This document shows positions 34,777-43,735 of a stretch of DNA of 64,000 bases, piece by piece. Below the pieces are notes generated by a model. That model saw nothing but the letters and a program-made list of their open reading frames with translations. It did no database searches and was not told the origin of the DNA. Position numbers and translations under genes: made by a program. The stretch is from NCBI GenBank assembly GCA_013391385.1, contig JACBFI010000013.1, positions 18,571 to 82,570 of the forward strand. The letters run 5' to 3'. The stretch's first letter is position 1, and each line of letters opens with the position of its first letter. Source of the stretch: Sediminibacterium sp. Gen4. Its GTDB lineage: Bacteria; Bacteroidota; Bacteroidia; Chitinophagales; Chitinophagaceae.

Positions 34777-36375
34777 ATGTCTACAGTAAAAGAACTGAAT
34801 ATATCTCCAGTTGGTCGAGTTGAGGGTGATTTGGATGTGAAAGTCTACATGGAAAATGGAGTTGTTACCCGCGCACACACGCAGGCTGCGATGTTTCGTG
34901 GTTTTGAAAGAATCATGCAGGGCAAAGATCCGCAAAGCGGATTAATTGTAACCCCACGTATTTGTGGTATATGTGGTGGATCGCATTTATATTGTGCATC
35001 CTCAGCTTTAGATACGGCATGGAAGACACAACTTCCTCCTAACGCATTACTTTTAAGGGCACTAGGTCAGGCTACTGAAACAATCCAGAGTATACCCCGT
35101 TGGTTTTATGCCATCTTTGCAACAGATATGGCAAATAAAAAATTTGCAAACAAAAAACTCTACGATGAAGTTGTAAAAAGATTTGCTGCCTATGTAGGTA
35201 CATCATTTCAATCAGGAGTTACTGCCAGCGGTAGACCGGTTGAGGTGTATGCACTTTTTGGAGGTCAGTGGCCGCATAGTAGCTATATGGTCCCTGGAGG
35301 TGTAATGTGCGCCCCTACTTTAAAGGATATTACAAGGGCACATTCCATTATGAATCAATTCAGGAATGACTGGCTTGAAACCACTTGGCTGGGTTGTTCT
35401 ATTGAAAAATACAGAAGGGTACAGAGTTGGGACGACTTAATGGCGTGGGTAGACGAAAATGAAAGCCAACGTAATAGTGATTTGGGGCTGTTCATTAGGG
35501 CTTCATTAGAATTTGGACTTGATAAGTTTGGTCAGGGTTGTGGAAATTATGTGGCTTATGGTACTTATTTGCACAAGGACAAATATAATAATCCAACAAT
35601 TGAAGGTAGAAATGATGCTTTGATTAGTCCTTCAGGATACTATGACAGTCATTCAAAAAAGTATAGCGACTTCGATCATTTGCAGATTAAAGAGCATGTT
35701 ACGCATAGCTGGTATCAGGATCACAAAGCAGCTCACCCATGGGATGAACCTATACCAACTCCAGTAACTTCAAAAAATCTTGAAGAGACTGATTTCAGTG
35801 GAAAATATAGCTGGTCAAAGGCTCCTAGATATATGAATAATGCTGCAGAGGCTGGCCCATTGTCAAGATGTTTAATGTATGCAAAACCAAATAATCTAGA
35901 GCACCAAACCAAGGACTTTCTTATTAAGGATGCCATGGATAAAATGGGACCGAGTGTGTTCTTAAGAACATTGGCGCGTGTGCATGAAGCTCCAATGTTG
36001 TATGATAATATTGATACTTGGTTAAGACAAATCAGGCTCGATGATGAATTTTATATCAAGCCTGAAGAAAGAGATGGTAAGGGCTTTGGAGCTACTGAAG
36101 CGGCTCGTGGCGCATTGGCACATTGGATCGAAATTGAAGATGGGGTGATAAAGAATTATCAGGTAATGGCACCTACCACTTGGAATGTAGGTCCAAATGA
36201 TTCCGAAGGAAAGTCAGGCCCTATTGAATCAGCCCTTGAAGGAATTGAAATTGAAGATGCCAACGATCCAGTTGAAGTTGGTATGGTGGCTCGCTCTTTT
36301 GATAGTTGTTTGGTTTGTACGGTGCATGCACATGATGCCAAGACAGGTAAACAATTAGCTAAGTTCAAGCTCTAA
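34777..36375 (+). CDS. hupL: group 2a [NiFe]-hydrogenase large subunit
   Basis: The 532-residue catalytic subunit, which splits H2 at the NiFe(CN)2CO centre. The N-terminal nickel ligands are in RICGICGGSH (C63, C66). The C-terminal pair is in DSCLVCTVHAHD (C511, C514). The 15-residue tail after H517 is the segment removed by the maturation protease once nickel is inserted. VGRVEGDL near the N-terminus is the conserved L0-type glutamate motif. The lack of a partner cytochrome b gene fits a soluble or quinone-linked group 2a enzyme. A terminator at 36394 follows. Confidence 0.96.
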   Translation: MSTVKELNISPVGRVEGDLDVKVYMENGVVTRAHTQAAMFRGFERIMQGKDPQSGLIVTPRICGICGGSHLYCASSALDTAWKTQLPPNALLLRALGQATETIQSIPRWFYAIFATDMANKKFANKKLYDEVVKRFAAYVGTSFQSGVTASGRPVEVYALFGGQWPHSSYMVPGGVMCAPTLKDITRAHSIMNQFRNDWLETTWLGCSIEKYRRVQSWDDLMAWVDENESQRNSDLGLFIRASLEFGLDKFGQGCGNYVAYGTYLHKDKYNNPTIEGRNDALISPSGYYDSHSKKYSDFDHLQIKEHVTHSWYQDHKAAHPWDEPIPTPVTSKNLEETDFSGKYSWSKAPRYMNNAAEAGPLSRCLMYAKPNNLEHQTKDFLIKDAMDKMGPSVFLRTLARVHEAPMLYDNIDTWLRQIRLDDEFYIKPEERDGKGFGATEAARGALAHWIEIEDGVIKNYQVMAPTTWNVGPNDSEGKSGPIESALEGIEIEDANDPVEVGMVARSFDSCLVCTVHAHDAKTGKQLAKFKL

Positions 36376-36393
36376 ATTCATAAATATCAAAAG

Positions 36394-36421
36394 AAAAAGC
36401 CTAACGAAAGTTGGGCTTTTT
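36394..36421 (+). terminator. terminator or attenuator after hupL
   Basis: AAAAAGCCTAAC (36394-36405) pairs with GTTGGGCTTTTT (36410-36421) around a GAAA tetraloop. It lies 19 bp after the hupL stop and before hupW. It should make structural-gene transcripts more abundant than those for the maturation genes. Confidence 0.88.
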
Positions 36422-36494
36422 CTTTGAGGTAACTAAATTTTTTTTAGCTTTTACCACGAATTTCTACTCTCCTTACATTAATATTGGAATCAGA

Positions 36495-36980
36495 ATGAGA
36501 AGTAAAGCAACAGCCATAATGGGCTTTGGGAATCCCTGTAGAAGTGATGACGCCATTGGTATTTATGTTATAGACCAGCTAAGGAAATATGTCGGTGAAG
36601 AACCCAATATTTCAATATTAGATATGGGTACAAGTGCATTTGAAGTACTTTACCAATTGAAAGGTCATCAAAAAATAATTTTGGTGGATGCAGTCGTAAA
36701 TACAGGAGAGCAGATTGGGACCTTATACAAGGTGCCTGCACAAGAAGTGATGACGGCTCCTCAAGAAGACCCCATGGTTTTCTTGCATAGTATAAAGTGG
36801 GATCAGGCATTGAGCTATGCAAAAAAAATTATGCAGAGCGATTACCCTGAAGATATACAAGTATACCTGATAGCAATTGAAAATACAAAATTAGATATGG
36901 AATTGAGTGACGAAGTAAAAAAAGCTGGAGATAAAGTAGTCCAAATCATTCTTAAAGAAGAACTCTCGTATATAGTTTAA
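36495..36980 (+). CDS. hupW: hydrogenase maturation protease
   Basis: A 161-residue endopeptidase of the HycI/HyaD/HupD/HoxW family that cuts the C-terminal tail from the large subunit after nickel loading. GFGNPCRSDDAIG at the N-terminus is the family signature. LVDAVV and FLHSIKWD carry the likely nickel-sensing aspartate and histidine. A longer frame would begin inside the hupL terminator, so the ATG at 36495 is used. The place directly after hupL implies that HupL is its substrate. Confidence 0.92.
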   Translation: MRSKATAIMGFGNPCRSDDAIGIYVIDQLRKYVGEEPNISILDMGTSAFEVLYQLKGHQKIILVDAVVNTGEQIGTLYKVPAQEVMTAPQEDPMVFLHSIKWDQALSYAKKIMQSDYPEDIQVYLIAIENTKLDMELSDEVKKAGDKVVQIILKEELSYIV

Positions 36981-37001
36981 GCAATCTAAGAAAATTCAAC
37001 A

Positions 37002-37313
37002 TTGATTACACTTACAAACAGGCACTTGATCATCAGCAACGAGATCGTTGAAAGTATTTTTGGGTTTTCTTCTCAGGTAAACTGGGTATATTATGATGTC
37101 AAGAAAATATTGATGATTGCATCGCAGCATGATGATATTTTTAAAGGCCTGCATAAAACTTCTATGAGTATGCTGAAATTCAAAAACAGTAAAGGTGACA
37201 GAAGTATATCGTTAGAAGAAATGCTGATTGACAACGAACTGGATAGTAGTGATAGGTCATTGGAATTTAATGCAGACGAAAAAATGAAAATACTGACAGT
37301 ACATTTTTCATAA
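37002..37313 (+). CDS. 103-residue protein of unknown function in the hydrogenase cluster
   Basis: A TTG at 37002 opens a 103-codon frame that ends 3 bp before the TPR gene, so the two are cotranscribed. The sequence has beta-strand-like segments (RHLIISNEIVESIFGF, WVYYDVKKILMIAS) and no cysteine, signal peptide or membrane span. I do not recognise a family. Its position between hupW and the TPR gene makes a role in assembly or regulation of the enzyme likely. Confidence 0.7.
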   Translation: MITLTNRHLIISNEIVESIFGFSSQVNWVYYDVKKILMIASQHDDIFKGLHKTSMSMLKFKNSKGDRSISLEEMLIDNELDSSDRSLEFNADEKMKILTVHFS

Positions 37314-37316
37314 ATT

Positions 37317-38789
37317 ATGATTACAATATTTGTTTCGACAGAACTAAGAGAATCAGTAAAAAATCTGATTAATCAGGAGGATAGACTAAATGAATTAGTC
37401 AATTTATCCGTTGAAGACGCTGATGCAATTACAATTAAAGTTTCTTCTATAATTGAAGTGTTACCCGACTGGGAGAATCTGCAACCACCAGTTCTATTTC
37501 CTAGTGTTTCATATAAGGATAAAATTTTACTAGGGATTATTTATGCCAAACTAAATAATTACGAGAAGGCCTATGAGATCTTAGAAGAATATCCGGATAT
37601 ATTACAAACTGTTGATATTTTAAACCGACTCCAAAATTCAGTACCATTTCAAGGATATGAATGGCAATTTGATTCCTTTGAAAATCTGCACAATAAAGCA
37701 ATTGCAATCCACTATGGATCACAGAATGAAAGCGCTTCAAGTTTAGATATAGCAGAGGCATATGAATCTGCCATTAACTGTAGTAAAGAAAAATCAAGAA
37801 GACAATTCACTGCGTATCATCTTGCACAATTTTATCTTGATCAGAATATTGAAGCAAAAGCACTGAATATCATCAATACTATTTTAAATGAATGTGATTC
37901 TCCTAAAATATGCATTGCATTTAAAGATATTCTTTGTAAAATATGGCAGAAAAATTTAGTAGTACCTTATGATGTTAAAGTACTAGGAGAATTGAAGACT
38001 ACATTATGGGAATGCCTAGAATATTATGAGTTGAATGGTAGGATGACAGAAGCTGCAATGATTTTGATGGATGCTACTTATATTGCTACAATTAGCGAAA
38101 GTTTTAGTGAAGCGCTGGGTTATATCAGTAGGGCAATTACCATAATTGAAAAGGAACAACTTCTTGAGCTTCTAGCCCAAGCACAATTTTCAAAGGGAAA
38201 TCTACTCCAAACATGGGCACAAAATGGGAATCCTCAGTTCTATCGGGCAGCAGTTCAATCATATCAGGCAGCATTGAAGACATTTACCAAAGAGGATTAT
38301 CCAGATATTTTTGCTGAAATTCATCATCAATTAGGGAAAGTTTATGCAGAAATTCCAGACGAGGTAAAGAAGAAAGGGGTATGGGCTGCTGTTTCAGTTT
38401 CATCTTTCAACGAGGCACTCAATTATTATAATAAGATTGATTTTCCTTATCAGTTTGCAATGATTTGTAATAGTATGGGGAATGCCTATACCAAATATCC
38501 GGCTGCTTTGCATACAGACAACTTCGATAAGGCACTTGCCTGGTATAGGGAAGCATTGGATATTAGAACCACAGCAACATATCCCTTAGAACGTGTTTTA
38601 ACGCTCTGTAACTATTTAGAAGCTAGCTGGTTTGTTGGAAATAAGGAGGAATTTGACGAAGATCGATTCAACGAAATGATGAATGTAGCTAATGAAATCA
38701 TCCTGCTTAGTAATGATGAGAAGATTCTCAATAGCGCTAAGAATGATATTCAAAGACTAGAAGCGCTCAAGGCAGAAACTCAAAATTAG
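37317..38789 (+). CDS. TPR-repeat protein of the hydrogenase cluster
   Basis: A 490-residue cytoplasmic protein rich in tetratricopeptide-like helices. Recognisable units are AEAYESAINCSKEKSRRQFT, AVQSYQAALKTFTKEDYPDI, FAEIHHQLGKVYAEI and ALAWYREALDIRTTATYPLE. TPR proteins usually hold other proteins together. Their presence in the middle of a maturation cluster suggests a scaffold for HupSL or for the Hyp proteins. The stop codon overlaps the perfect operator upstream of hypA. Confidence 0.8.
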   Translation: MITIFVSTELRESVKNLINQEDRLNELVNLSVEDADAITIKVSSIIEVLPDWENLQPPVLFPSVSYKDKILLGIIYAKLNNYEKAYEILEEYPDILQTVDILNRLQNSVPFQGYEWQFDSFENLHNKAIAIHYGSQNESASSLDIAEAYESAINCSKEKSRRQFTAYHLAQFYLDQNIEAKALNIINTILNECDSPKICIAFKDILCKIWQKNLVVPYDVKVLGELKTTLWECLEYYELNGRMTEAAMILMDATYIATISESFSEALGYISRAITIIEKEQLLELLAQAQFSKGNLLQTWAQNGNPQFYRAAVQSYQAALKTFTKEDYPDIFAEIHHQLGKVYAEIPDEVKKKGVWAAVSVSSFNEALNYYNKIDFPYQFAMICNSMGNAYTKYPAALHTDNFDKALAWYREALDIRTTATYPLERVLTLCNYLEASWFVGNKEEFDEDRFNEMMNVANEIILLSNDEKILNSAKNDIQRLEALKAETQN

Positions 38790-38803
38790 AAAATATTTTC
38801 TAA
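38786..38803 (+). promoter_or_regulatory. putative operator 4 (hypA), perfect palindrome
   Basis: TTAGAAAATATTTTCTAA is an exact 18-bp palindrome that starts inside the stop codon of the TPR gene. It lies 72 bp before the hypA ATG and implies a second promoter for the hyp genes, under the same control as hupS. Confidence 0.75.
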
Positions 38804-38875
38804 GGACTCATTTTATATGTTGTTTCTAGTCTATGTTGACTTATTTTCAAGGTTCATTAGTTATGACTATGTTCC

Positions 38876-39220
38876 ATGCATGAAATATCACTTGTTAGAA
38901 ATATTTTTAATACTCTTGAGGCTGAATTCCCCGACAGATTCAGCGAAATCCGAAATATCTATTTAACTGTAGGAGAGTTGAGTAACGTACAACCTATCTT
39001 AATGCAAAATGCATTTGAGGCAGTGAAGGAAGATGACCCTAAATATAGAAATACAATACTTAATGTTGAAGTATTACCCATCAAAATATTTTGTGATTCA
39101 TGTAATCAGGAGACTATTGTAAGTCAATATAAATTTATTTGTAAATATTGCCAGTCTTCCTCCCGCAACGTGATACAAGGGGAAGAATTATTAATCAGTA
39201 AAATTGAATTTATAACTTAA
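38876..39220 (+). CDS. hypA: hydrogenase nickel incorporation protein HypA
   Basis: A 114-residue nickel chaperone. The N-terminal MHEISLVRN has the H2-E3 nickel site. The zinc site is formed by FCDSC and ICKYC, both CxxC pairs. HypA works with HypB to put nickel into the large subunit. It starts the hyp block after a 72-bp leader with the operator. The gap to hypB is 5 bp. Confidence 0.94.
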   Translation: MHEISLVRNIFNTLEAEFPDRFSEIRNIYLTVGELSNVQPILMQNAFEAVKEDDPKYRNTILNVEVLPIKIFCDSCNQETIVSQYKFICKYCQSSSRNVIQGEELLISKIEFIT

Positions 39221-39225
39221 AAGCT

Positions 39226-39939
39226 ATGAGTCAACCCAAAAGTAACAGAGCTCCAGTTGGAAGTGTACAATGTGAGAATACCACTTTGAATCTATTGAAG
39301 GCAAATGATTTTGTTGCAAAAGCAATTAAGGAGAAACTTGCTCCTTATAATGTGCTAGTATTAAATATATGTTCTTCTCCAGGAAGTGGTAAGACAACAT
39401 TGATGCAGGAAACAGGGAAAAAATTAAAAGATACTTTGAATATTGGTGTTTTAGTAGGTGATCCCGAAACAGAAAGAGATGCTATTCGAATCAGGGAGTC
39501 AGGAATTGATTGTTTACAAATTGTAACTGGAGGAATGTGCCATATTGAAGCGCAGATGATATTACAAGCACTAGATCATTTTGATTATCAGCATCTGGAT
39601 ATATTATTTATTGAAAATGTTGGCAACCTGGTTTGCCCTGCTGCATTCGATCTTGGGGAAGATTACAGAATTACATTAATTGCCAGCACAGAGGGTGATG
39701 ATAAACCCAAAAAATATCCACGAATGTTTTTGACTAGTGAGTTGATGGTGGTAAGTAAATCAGATCTTCTGCCTTATGTGCCATTTAGTGTAGAGGCTGT
39801 TACAAAAGATGCAAGGGAGATTAATCCTGATATAGAGGTTATAACTATAAGTAGCCTAAACGGTATGGGAATAGATGAATGGTGTAGTTGGCTGAAACAA
39901 AAAGTAAGTGAGAAAAAACAAAATTTAGTTACAACCTAA
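39226..39939 (+). CDS. hypB: hydrogenase nickel incorporation GTPase HypB
   Basis: A 237-residue GTPase that drives nickel insertion with HypA. The P-loop is SSPGSGKTTLM. GGMCHIEAQM and ENVGNLVCPAAFDLG carry the metal-binding cysteines and histidine of the G domain, and SKSDLLPYV is the base-recognition loop. It lacks the histidine-rich N-terminal tail seen in nickel-storing HypB proteins, so it is not expected to store nickel. Confidence 0.94.
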   Translation: MSQPKSNRAPVGSVQCENTTLNLLKANDFVAKAIKEKLAPYNVLVLNICSSPGSGKTTLMQETGKKLKDTLNIGVLVGDPETERDAIRIRESGIDCLQIVTGGMCHIEAQMILQALDHFDYQHLDILFIENVGNLVCPAAFDLGEDYRITLIASTEGDDKPKKYPRMFLTSELMVVSKSDLLPYVPFSVEAVTKDAREINPDIEVITISSLNGMGIDEWCSWLKQKVSEKKQNLVTT

Positions 39940-39945
39940 GTTCAT

Positions 39946-42330
39946 TTGCAAAACATTCATACATATCATATTCACCTGACTGGTATAGTACAAGGAGTTG
40001 GCATGAGACCATTTGTTGTGCAGCTAGCGCTTCATTTTAAATTAAATGGTTGGATCAATAACACAACTGATGGGGTACATATTGAATTCAATGGTACTGA
40101 ATATCAGGCAAATCAATTCCTTGATCGAATTATAAGTGCTCCACCTCCTTTTGCTTTAATTAGAAAGTATACTTTATTTAAAACCGATAATAAACTTTTC
40201 GATTCTTTTGAAATAATTGAGAGTGATGTTAATTCTATTCCAGATCTTTTATTAACTCCAGATTTTGGATTGTGTTTTGAATGCAGAACTGAACTGCATA
40301 GTGTTTCAAACAGAAGATTTCATTATCCATTCATAACTTGTACAAATTGTGGTCCGAGATTTTCAATAACCAAAAAACTTCCTTACGACCGATTGAATAC
40401 TTCGATGAAAAATTTTTCAATCTGTGATACGTGTAGTCATGAGTATAGCACTGTTAGTGACCGGAGATTTTACTCTCAAACTAATTCTTGTCACAAATGC
40501 AGTATTTCAATGAAATTGTTTGAAAATGGTAAAGAGACAGAAACATTAAACCCGGAAATGATCTTGGAGATAATTCAACAATTTCTCAAAGAGGGTAAGA
40601 TCGTTTCGGTAAAAGGTGTTGGGGGATATGTATTACTTTGTGATGCGACTATTTCCAGTAGTATACAATTATTAAGAAAGCGCAAACAGCGACAAGCTAA
40701 ACCGTTTGCTTTATTGTTCCACTCAGTGGAACAGATGAAAACTTTTGTAGAATGGAGTGAATCTGAAAAGAAATGTCTTCAATCATCTGTCGCTCCAATT
40801 CTACTTCTCAAAAGCAAAAAAAATAGTGAACTTGCAATAGATGATATTGCCCCTGGCCTTTCCCATCTGGGTTGTATGCTTCCAAATTCACCACTATTGG
40901 AATTGATTGCTGAATCGTTCAATAAACCTTTGATTTGTACCAGTGCTAATATCAGTGAAAGTCCTATACTATTTCGAGATATAGATGCTTTGACCCATCT
41001 ACATCACATTGCAGATATTATCTTGAGCCATAACAGAGAGATTGTAGCAGCACAGGATGATAGTGTGATCAAGTTCGCCAGATATTCAAATCAAAAAATT
41101 ATTATCCGCCGGGCAAGAGGCTTAGCTCCGAATTTTCTGGGGTATATTCAAAATCAAGATAAATCTATTCTTGCTACAGGAGCGTTGATGAAAAGTAGCT
41201 TTACCTTTCAAACTCGTCAAAAAACATTTGTAAGTCAGTATCTTGGTAGCACGGGTACAATTGAGGCTCAAGAAATGTATCGGAATTCGTTGAAAAATCT
41301 GACTGATCTGTTGCAATTTAAACCTGAGAAAATTGTGTCAGACAATCATCCTGATTATTTTTCAACTCAGTTAGCGAAGGAAATATCTACTATTCATGCT
41401 ATCCCGTTTAATCAGGTTCAACACCATAAGGCACACTTTGCAGCAGTCCTTGCAGAGCATTCACTTCTCGATAGTCATGAATCAATCCTTGGAGTAATTT
41501 GGGATGGAACAGGAATTGGTGATGATGCACAAATATGGGGGAGTGAATTTTTTAAATTTGAGAATAACAGTATGCTGAGGTGTTATCATTTTGACTATTT
41601 TCCTCAAGTACTTTATGATAAAATGTCAAGAGAGCCCAGGCTTTCTGCTATGGCAATTTGTGATGATGTATTAGGGAGTGATACTTTGTTGAAAGAGAAA
41701 TTTACTGATGTTGAATGGTCCTATTATAAAAAGTTACTTGGAACAGGAACGAAAATCAATTGCTGTTCTCTGGGCAGAGTTTTTGATGCTGTTGCTTCTT
41801 TACTAGGTCTATCAGATAAGCAAAGTTATGAAGGGGAGGCAGCTATGCTTTTACAGGATCTTGCCGAGAAGTATACTGATGAATATGGTTATGATATCGG
41901 TGAGAGTTATTTTATGGAAGGAGCTCACTACTACCGAATCTCCACTAGTTCTTTATTCAGTTCAATCATACGGGATATTCACAAAAATAAAACTAACTCA
42001 TTTATTGCTGCAAAATTTCATTTTTCGCTTGTTCATCTTGTCGAAATTATAGCTGGTAATATTGGTGTCAAAAAGGTAGCTTTTAGTGGAGGTGTATTTC
42101 AGAATAGTCTGCTCGTTGATATGCTTCAACAGTTGCTTCAAAAAAAGTTAGAACTTTTTTTTCACGATCAATTACCGCCTAATGATGAAAATATTTCATT
42201 TGGGCAGATGGTTTACGTTGATCGACAGATTGATAGCTCCTTAATTATCGATTTGAATGATGTTAGAAATCATGTTACTATAGAACAACCAGAAAATCAA
42301 TTATTGATAACAGAAAAAGATAAATTTTAA
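39946..42330 (+). CDS. hypF: carbamoyltransferase HypF
   Basis: A 794-residue enzyme that makes the carbamoyl group later turned into cyanide on HypE. Domains in order are acylphosphatase-like (residues 1-95, GIVQGVGMRPFV), two zinc-finger units (CFECR with CTNCGPR, and CDTCSHEY with CHKC), a YrdC-like domain (about 200-385) and a Kae1-like domain (about 400-770, with HHKAHFAAV and WDGTGIGDDAQIW). Translation starts at TTG, six bp after hypB; the next methionine lies inside the acylphosphatase domain and would destroy it. Confidence 0.95.
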   Translation: MQNIHTYHIHLTGIVQGVGMRPFVVQLALHFKLNGWINNTTDGVHIEFNGTEYQANQFLDRIISAPPPFALIRKYTLFKTDNKLFDSFEIIESDVNSIPDLLLTPDFGLCFECRTELHSVSNRRFHYPFITCTNCGPRFSITKKLPYDRLNTSMKNFSICDTCSHEYSTVSDRRFYSQTNSCHKCSISMKLFENGKETETLNPEMILEIIQQFLKEGKIVSVKGVGGYVLLCDATISSSIQLLRKRKQRQAKPFALLFHSVEQMKTFVEWSESEKKCLQSSVAPILLLKSKKNSELAIDDIAPGLSHLGCMLPNSPLLELIAESFNKPLICTSANISESPILFRDIDALTHLHHIADIILSHNREIVAAQDDSVIKFARYSNQKIIIRRARGLAPNFLGYIQNQDKSILATGALMKSSFTFQTRQKTFVSQYLGSTGTIEAQEMYRNSLKNLTDLLQFKPEKIVSDNHPDYFSTQLAKEISTIHAIPFNQVQHHKAHFAAVLAEHSLLDSHESILGVIWDGTGIGDDAQIWGSEFFKFENNSMLRCYHFDYFPQVLYDKMSREPRLSAMAICDDVLGSDTLLKEKFTDVEWSYYKKLLGTGTKINCCSLGRVFDAVASLLGLSDKQSYEGEAAMLLQDLAEKYTDEYGYDIGESYFMEGAHYYRISTSSLFSSIIRDIHKNKTNSFIAAKFHFSLVHLVEIIAGNIGVKKVAFSGGVFQNSLLVDMLQQLLQKKLELFFHDQLPPNDENISFGQMVYVDRQIDSSLIIDLNDVRNHVTIEQPENQLLITEKDKF

Positions 42331-42334
42331 TACT

Positions 42335-42604
42335 ATGTGTTTAGCAATTCCAGGTAAAATTCAAAGTATTGATACCATTCACAATGGGATGGTACGCATG
42401 GCAAAGGTCTCTTTTGGCGGAATCATTAAGGAAGCTTCGCTAGAGATGTTGCCTGCAGCTGATATTGGCGATTATGTTCTTGTACATGTAGGAGTAGCCA
42501 TAAGTAAAATTGATGAAGCTGAAGCAGCAAAGACATTTGAATACCTTAAGGAAATCGGCGAAATCGATGAACTTATAGAACATACACAGGTAGATAAAAA
42601 TTAA
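42335..42604 (+). CDS. hypC: hydrogenase assembly chaperone HypC
   Basis: An 89-residue chaperone that carries the Fe(CN)2CO unit with HypD. The N-terminal MCLAIPGKI is invariant, and C2 is the iron-binding residue. The length is normal. It lies 4 bp after hypF and 10 bp before hypD. Confidence 0.95.
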   Translation: MCLAIPGKIQSIDTIHNGMVRMAKVSFGGIIKEASLEMLPAADIGDYVLVHVGVAISKIDEAEAAKTFEYLKEIGEIDELIEHTQVDKN

Positions 42605-42614
42605 TGAATCGTCT

Positions 42615-43712
42615 ATGAAATTTATTAATGAATATAGGGATGCTTCGGTTGTAAAGGAATATATTTCTGAATTGCATAGGATTACTACAAGGCCATGGAC
42701 AATCATGGAAGTATGTGGTGGTCAAACACATAGTCTTGTAAAAAACGGAATTATTGGTCTTTTGCCTGACAACATTACTATGGTGCACGGTCCGGGTTGT
42801 CCGGTATGTGTTACTCCATTACACTTGATTGACAAAGCTGTTTATCTTGCAATGGAAAGAAATGTTATACTTTGTTCCTATGGTGATATGATTCGTGTCC
42901 CAGGCAGTAAAAATAGTTTACTCGAAGCAAAAGCAAATGGTGCTGATGTTAGAATACTTTATTCTCCACTAGAAGCAGTTACTCTTGCAAAACAAAATCC
43001 TGATAAAGAAGTGGTGTTTTTTGCAGTTGGATTTGAAACAACTGCACCTGCCAATGCACTCAGTGTATTACATGCGAAGAGGGAAGGGATAAAGAATTAC
43101 TCCATACTTACTTCTCATGTTTTAGTACCTCCAGCTATTGAAGCCATTGTAAATGATCAAACAAATATTGTTCAGGGTTTCCTTGCTGCAGGCCATGTTT
43201 GCACTATTATGGGAATTGGAGATTACTATCCCCTTGTAGAAAAAAATAAACTCCCTATTGTTATTACCGGGTTTGAGCCTGTAGATTTACTTCAGGGTAT
43301 TACAATGCTCATAAAACAACTGGAGAACGGTGAAAATAAATTGGAAAATCAATACAGTAGGGTAGTAAAGCCAGAAGGTAATCCGGAAGCAGTCAAGGTA
43401 ATTGAGCAGGTTTTTGAAATTACTCATCGTGACTGGAGGGGTATTGGTGAAATTCCTTATAGTGGCTACGAAGTGAGAAAGGAGTTAGAAGCATATAACG
43501 CTAATGTTAAGTTTGATATTCAACTTGAAAAAGCAGAAGAAAGTCCTGATTGTATTGCAGGGGAAATTTTAAGAGGTATCAAAAAACCAAATCAATGCCC
43601 GCAATTTGGAAAAAGATGCACGCCACTGAATCCACTTGGTGCTCCCATGGTGAGCAGCGAGGGGGCTTGCGCTGCCTATTATCATTTTAGTAATGTAGAT
43701 GTACTTGTTTAG
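42615..43712 (+). CDS. hypD: hydrogenase formation protein HypD
   Basis: A 365-residue scaffold for assembling the Fe(CN)2CO group. The redox cysteines appear in VCGGQTHSLVK and GPGCPVCVTPL. The [4Fe-4S] cluster ligands are in the C-terminal CIAGEILRG, QCPQFGKRCTPLNPLG and GACAAYYHF. All signature residues are present. Confidence 0.95.
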   Translation: MKFINEYRDASVVKEYISELHRITTRPWTIMEVCGGQTHSLVKNGIIGLLPDNITMVHGPGCPVCVTPLHLIDKAVYLAMERNVILCSYGDMIRVPGSKNSLLEAKANGADVRILYSPLEAVTLAKQNPDKEVVFFAVGFETTAPANALSVLHAKREGIKNYSILTSHVLVPPAIEAIVNDQTNIVQGFLAAGHVCTIMGIGDYYPLVEKNKLPIVITGFEPVDLLQGITMLIKQLENGENKLENQYSRVVKPEGNPEAVKVIEQVFEITHRDWRGIGEIPYSGYEVRKELEAYNANVKFDIQLEKAEESPDCIAGEILRGIKKPNQCPQFGKRCTPLNPLGAPMVSSEGACAAYYHFSNVDVLV

Positions 43713-43735
43713 GTTCCCCTCAAAAATAAGCTTCA

